Shown here: piece after piece, positions 4,967 through 6,843 of the stretch
Numbering within the stretch: position 1 is the first letter of the stretch
How the letters are laid out: each line of letters starts with the position of its first letter
The notes under the pieces: model-generated
What the model was told of the DNA's origin: nothing
Seen by the model: the letters and a program-made list of their open reading frames with translations, nothing else
The model's database searches: none
Program-made: the position numbers and the translations under genes
Assembly: GCA_046728015.1 (NCBI GenBank)
Contig: JBKPDQ010000134.1
Span: 1 to 6,843 of the forward strand
Length of the DNA stretch: 6,843 nucleotides
Source: DATAFO01 sp046728015
Lineage (GTDB): Bacteria; Actinomycetota; Thermoleophilia; Solirubrobacterales; 70-9
Direction of reading: 5' to 3'

Positions 4967-6843
4967 ATGGTGTCGGTAGCGAGCGCAAGCTCATCAGCAC
5001 GTGCGACCGCTTCAGGTGGCGACGGCGGTCGGGTCTCGCTGCCGCGCGCGGGGGTGCATCTGATCGCGATTGCCTCGCTGGCGGTCGCCCAGCCGCTGCT
5101 GGACGTGCTCGGCCGCTACCCGGCGTTCTTTGCGGCCCACAACGTCACGCGCTGGGGCGTGGTGGCGTTCGCGCTGGTCGTGCTGCTGGGTCCCGCCCTG
5201 ATCCTGCTCGGGATCGAGGCGATTGTCGCACTAGCGGATCGGCGCGCGCGGTATGTCGTGCATCTCGTGTGGGTCGGTGCCCTGAGCGCTCTGCTGGCGC
5301 TGACGTTCGTGCGGCGTGTTGGCTGGCCGCCCGCGCCGAGTTTTGCGGTCAGCGTTGCGCTCGGCGCGTTGCTCGCCGCTGCCTACGCGCGTGCCGGCGC
5401 GGTGCGCTCGGTCTGCTCGGTGCTGGGGTTGGCCCCGGTCGTGATCGCCGTGCTGTTCCTGTTCGCCTCGAAGGCGTCGAGCCTGGTAACCGCAGGCGAC
5501 CCGCGCGTGTGGAACGCGCGCGCCACGGCGGCCGCCCCGATCGTCGTGGTGGTGCTGGACGCGTTGCCGGTGCAGTTGCTCATGGACGACCGCTCGCGCA
5601 TCAACAGACGGCGGTTTCCGAGCTTCGCGCGGTTCGCCCACAGTGCCACGTGGTATCCGAACGCGACGACCGTGCACGAAAACACAGTGTTCGCGGTGCC
5701 CGCCATGCTCGACGGCAAGGTGCCCGAGGGCGGGCAGGAGCCGACCGTGCAGGACCACCCCGAGAACCTCTTCACCCTGCTCGGCACCACCTACCACATG
5801 CGCGTCTCGGAGGAGGCGACCAACCTGTGCCCGGCGCGCCTGTGCGAGCGGCCCAACGACCGCGGCGCCACCGCGCGGCTCACGCTGCTGGCCGACGACG
5901 CCAGCGTCGTCTACGGGCACCTCGTCGCGCCCGACGCGCTGCGCGACCGGCTGCCGCCGATCAACGACCGGTGGCGCAACTTCCGCGACTCCCCCGACAC
6001 AAGGCACGGGCAGCCGCTCGCGCCCAACCCAGTGATCGCCCGACTGGTCGGCGGTGAGCGACCTCAGCGCTTTCGGACCGCGGTCGACGCCATCCGGCCC
6101 GGACGGCGCCCCACGCTGGACTTCATGCACGTGCTGCTGCCGCACGAGCCACTGGAGTACCTGCCCACCGGCCAGCGCTACCAGGCCGTGGCCGGATCGG
6201 GCCTCAACGGACCGCCCTCCTACGACAACAAGTTCCTCACCGACCAAGCCCGGCAGCGCCACCTGCTCCAGCTCGCCTTCGTCGATCGCCTCCTCGCCCA
6301 GCTGATCGCGCGATTGCACCGCACCGAGTTGTGGGACCGCGCGATGGTGGTCGTCGTCGCCGACCACGGCATCTCCTTCCGCGTCAAGCCGACCCCCGCA
6401 CCACCGTTCGCGGTCGGCGAACTCGGCTACCGCCGCCAGTTGACGCCCGAGAACGCCCACGACATCGTCACAGTCCCGCTGCTGGTCAAGTACCCCCGCC
6501 AGCGACACGGCGAGATCGACCCCAAGTGGGCCCGCACGATTGACCTGCTCCCGACGATCGCCGACGTGCTCGGGATCCGGCTGCCGTTCCGCGTCGACGG
6601 CCACTCCCTGCGCCCGCCGCGGCCGGTGCCCGATACGCTGCGGTTTCAGCGCAGCGACGGCACCACGATCACCATCGACCGCACGACGCTCGAGCAACGC
6701 AGGGCGCAGTCGCTGGCCGACCAGGTCGCGCTGCTCGGCAACACCTGGGCCACCGCCTACCGCATCGGTCCCCATCGCGAGCTGATCGGCCGGGCCGTGG
6801 CGGCCATGCCCGCGCTGCCGCGCGGGCGGCTGAGCGCGGCGGT
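4967..6843 (+). CDS. Membrane-anchored sulfatase/alkaline-phosphatase-superfamily hydrolase (3' partial)
   Basis: The frame runs 625 codons and leaves the window without a stop. The N-terminal third holds about five hydrophobic segments (roughly 31-47, 62-88, 97-115, 126-143, 150-166). An extracytoplasmic catalytic domain follows from about 190. Its marks are VVVVLDALP (193-201) with metal-ligand candidate Asp198; NATTVHENTVFAVPAML (232-248), where Thr240 fits the nucleophile and TVFAVP recalls the TALSVP of phosphoethanolamine transferases; LPHEPLEYLPTG (391-402); VVVVADHG (461-468) with Asp466-His467; and VPLLVKYP (503-510). Five helices plus a phosphatase-fold domain is also the layout of EptA and LtaS, so it may be a phospho-substituent transferase or a hydrolase acting on envelope polymers or lipids. 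The ATG at 4967 is the first start after the upstream in-frame stop; a GTG follows directly and neither has a clear ribosome binding site. Superfamily is firm; the substrate is unknown. Confidence 0.85.
   Translation, partial: MVSVASASSSARATASGGDGGRVSLPRAGVHLIAIASLAVAQPLLDVLGRYPAFFAAHNVTRWGVVAFALVVLLGPALILLGIEAIVALADRRARYVVHLVWVGALSALLALTFVRRVGWPPAPSFAVSVALGALLAAAYARAGAVRSVCSVLGLAPVVIAVLFLFASKASSLVTAGDPRVWNARATAAAPIVVVVLDALPVQLLMDDRSRINRRRFPSFARFAHSATWYPNATTVHENTVFAVPAMLDGKVPEGGQEPTVQDHPENLFTLLGTTYHMRVSEEATNLCPARLCERPNDRGATARLTLLADDASVVYGHLVAPDALRDRLPPINDRWRNFRDSPDTRHGQPLAPNPVIARLVGGERPQRFRTAVDAIRPGRRPTLDFMHVLLPHEPLEYLPTGQRYQAVAGSGLNGPPSYDNKFLTDQARQRHLLQLAFVDRLLAQLIARLHRTELWDRAMVVVVADHGISFRVKPTPAPPFAVGELGYRRQLTPENAHDIVTVPLLVKYPRQRHGEIDPKWARTIDLLPTIADVLGIRLPFRVDGHSLRPPRPVPDTLRFQRSDGTTITIDRTTLEQRRAQSLADQVALLGNTWATAYRIGPHRELIGRAVAAMPALPRGRLSAA

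Noticed and set aside
4654..6057. 467-codon plus-strand open frame
   Set aside because: It overlaps the sulfatase-like gene in another frame, is Arg/Ala/Gly-rich with no recognisable domain, and ends within a region where the other frame carries conserved motifs.
5231..6775. 514-codon minus-strand open frame
   Set aside because: It lies antisense to the sulfatase-like gene, has the Arg/Gly/Val/Gln-rich composition of antisense frames in GC-rich DNA, and shows no domain. The plus frame has all the superfamily motifs.
1..6843. CRISPR array, tRNA or rRNA genes
   Set aside because: No regularly spaced direct repeats, no tRNA cloverleaf with the conserved T-arm, and no rRNA-like stretch were seen on either strand.

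Overview
The window is high-GC bacterial DNA. The recognised genes use mostly G or C at third codon positions, and the gene families suggest a high-GC actinobacterium. A Thermoleophilia/Solirubrobacterales-type host is my guess from the overall flavour of the proteins; nothing in the window proves it. There are five recognisable protein genes, one of them cut by the right edge, plus what looks like a truncated piece of a group II intron.

Layout, left to right. Positions 1-586 hold no convincing gene, but contain a nested inverted repeat able to fold into a hairpin of about 100 nt. A group 1 truncated hemoglobin (598-1008, +) follows behind a good Shine-Dalgarno. Between its stop and lgt lies a gene-poor stretch whose minus strand (about 1088-1417) carries several sequence marks of the 5' part (domain I) of a bacterial group II intron. 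The reverse transcriptase and the catalytic domain V are absent, so it is read as a relic. A doubtful 40-residue ORF (1444-1566, -) lies between the relic and lgt.

lgt (1595-2437, -) encodes prolipoprotein diacylglyceryl transferase. It is divergent from a YibE/F-family membrane protein gene (2488-3771, +) across only 50 bp. The YibE/F gene converges on a lipoprotein M28 / glutaminyl-cyclase-like metallohydrolase (3768-4688, -), and their stop codons overlap. After a 278-bp divergent intergenic region with a 14-bp perfect palindrome and a related inverted repeat comes a large membrane-anchored hydrolase of the alkaline phosphatase/sulfatase superfamily (4967 to beyond the right edge, +).

Most of the window concerns the cell envelope: Lgt lipidates prolipoproteins, the M28 enzyme is itself a predicted lipoprotein and so a likely Lgt substrate, and the YibE/F and sulfatase-like proteins are polytopic membrane proteins. 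The genes alternate in strand, so they look like single transcription units, not one operon. I see no clear undescribed multi-gene system. The points most worth a second look are the intron relic, the Asp-to-Asn change at a metal-ligand position of the M28 enzyme, and the palindromes between the last two genes.
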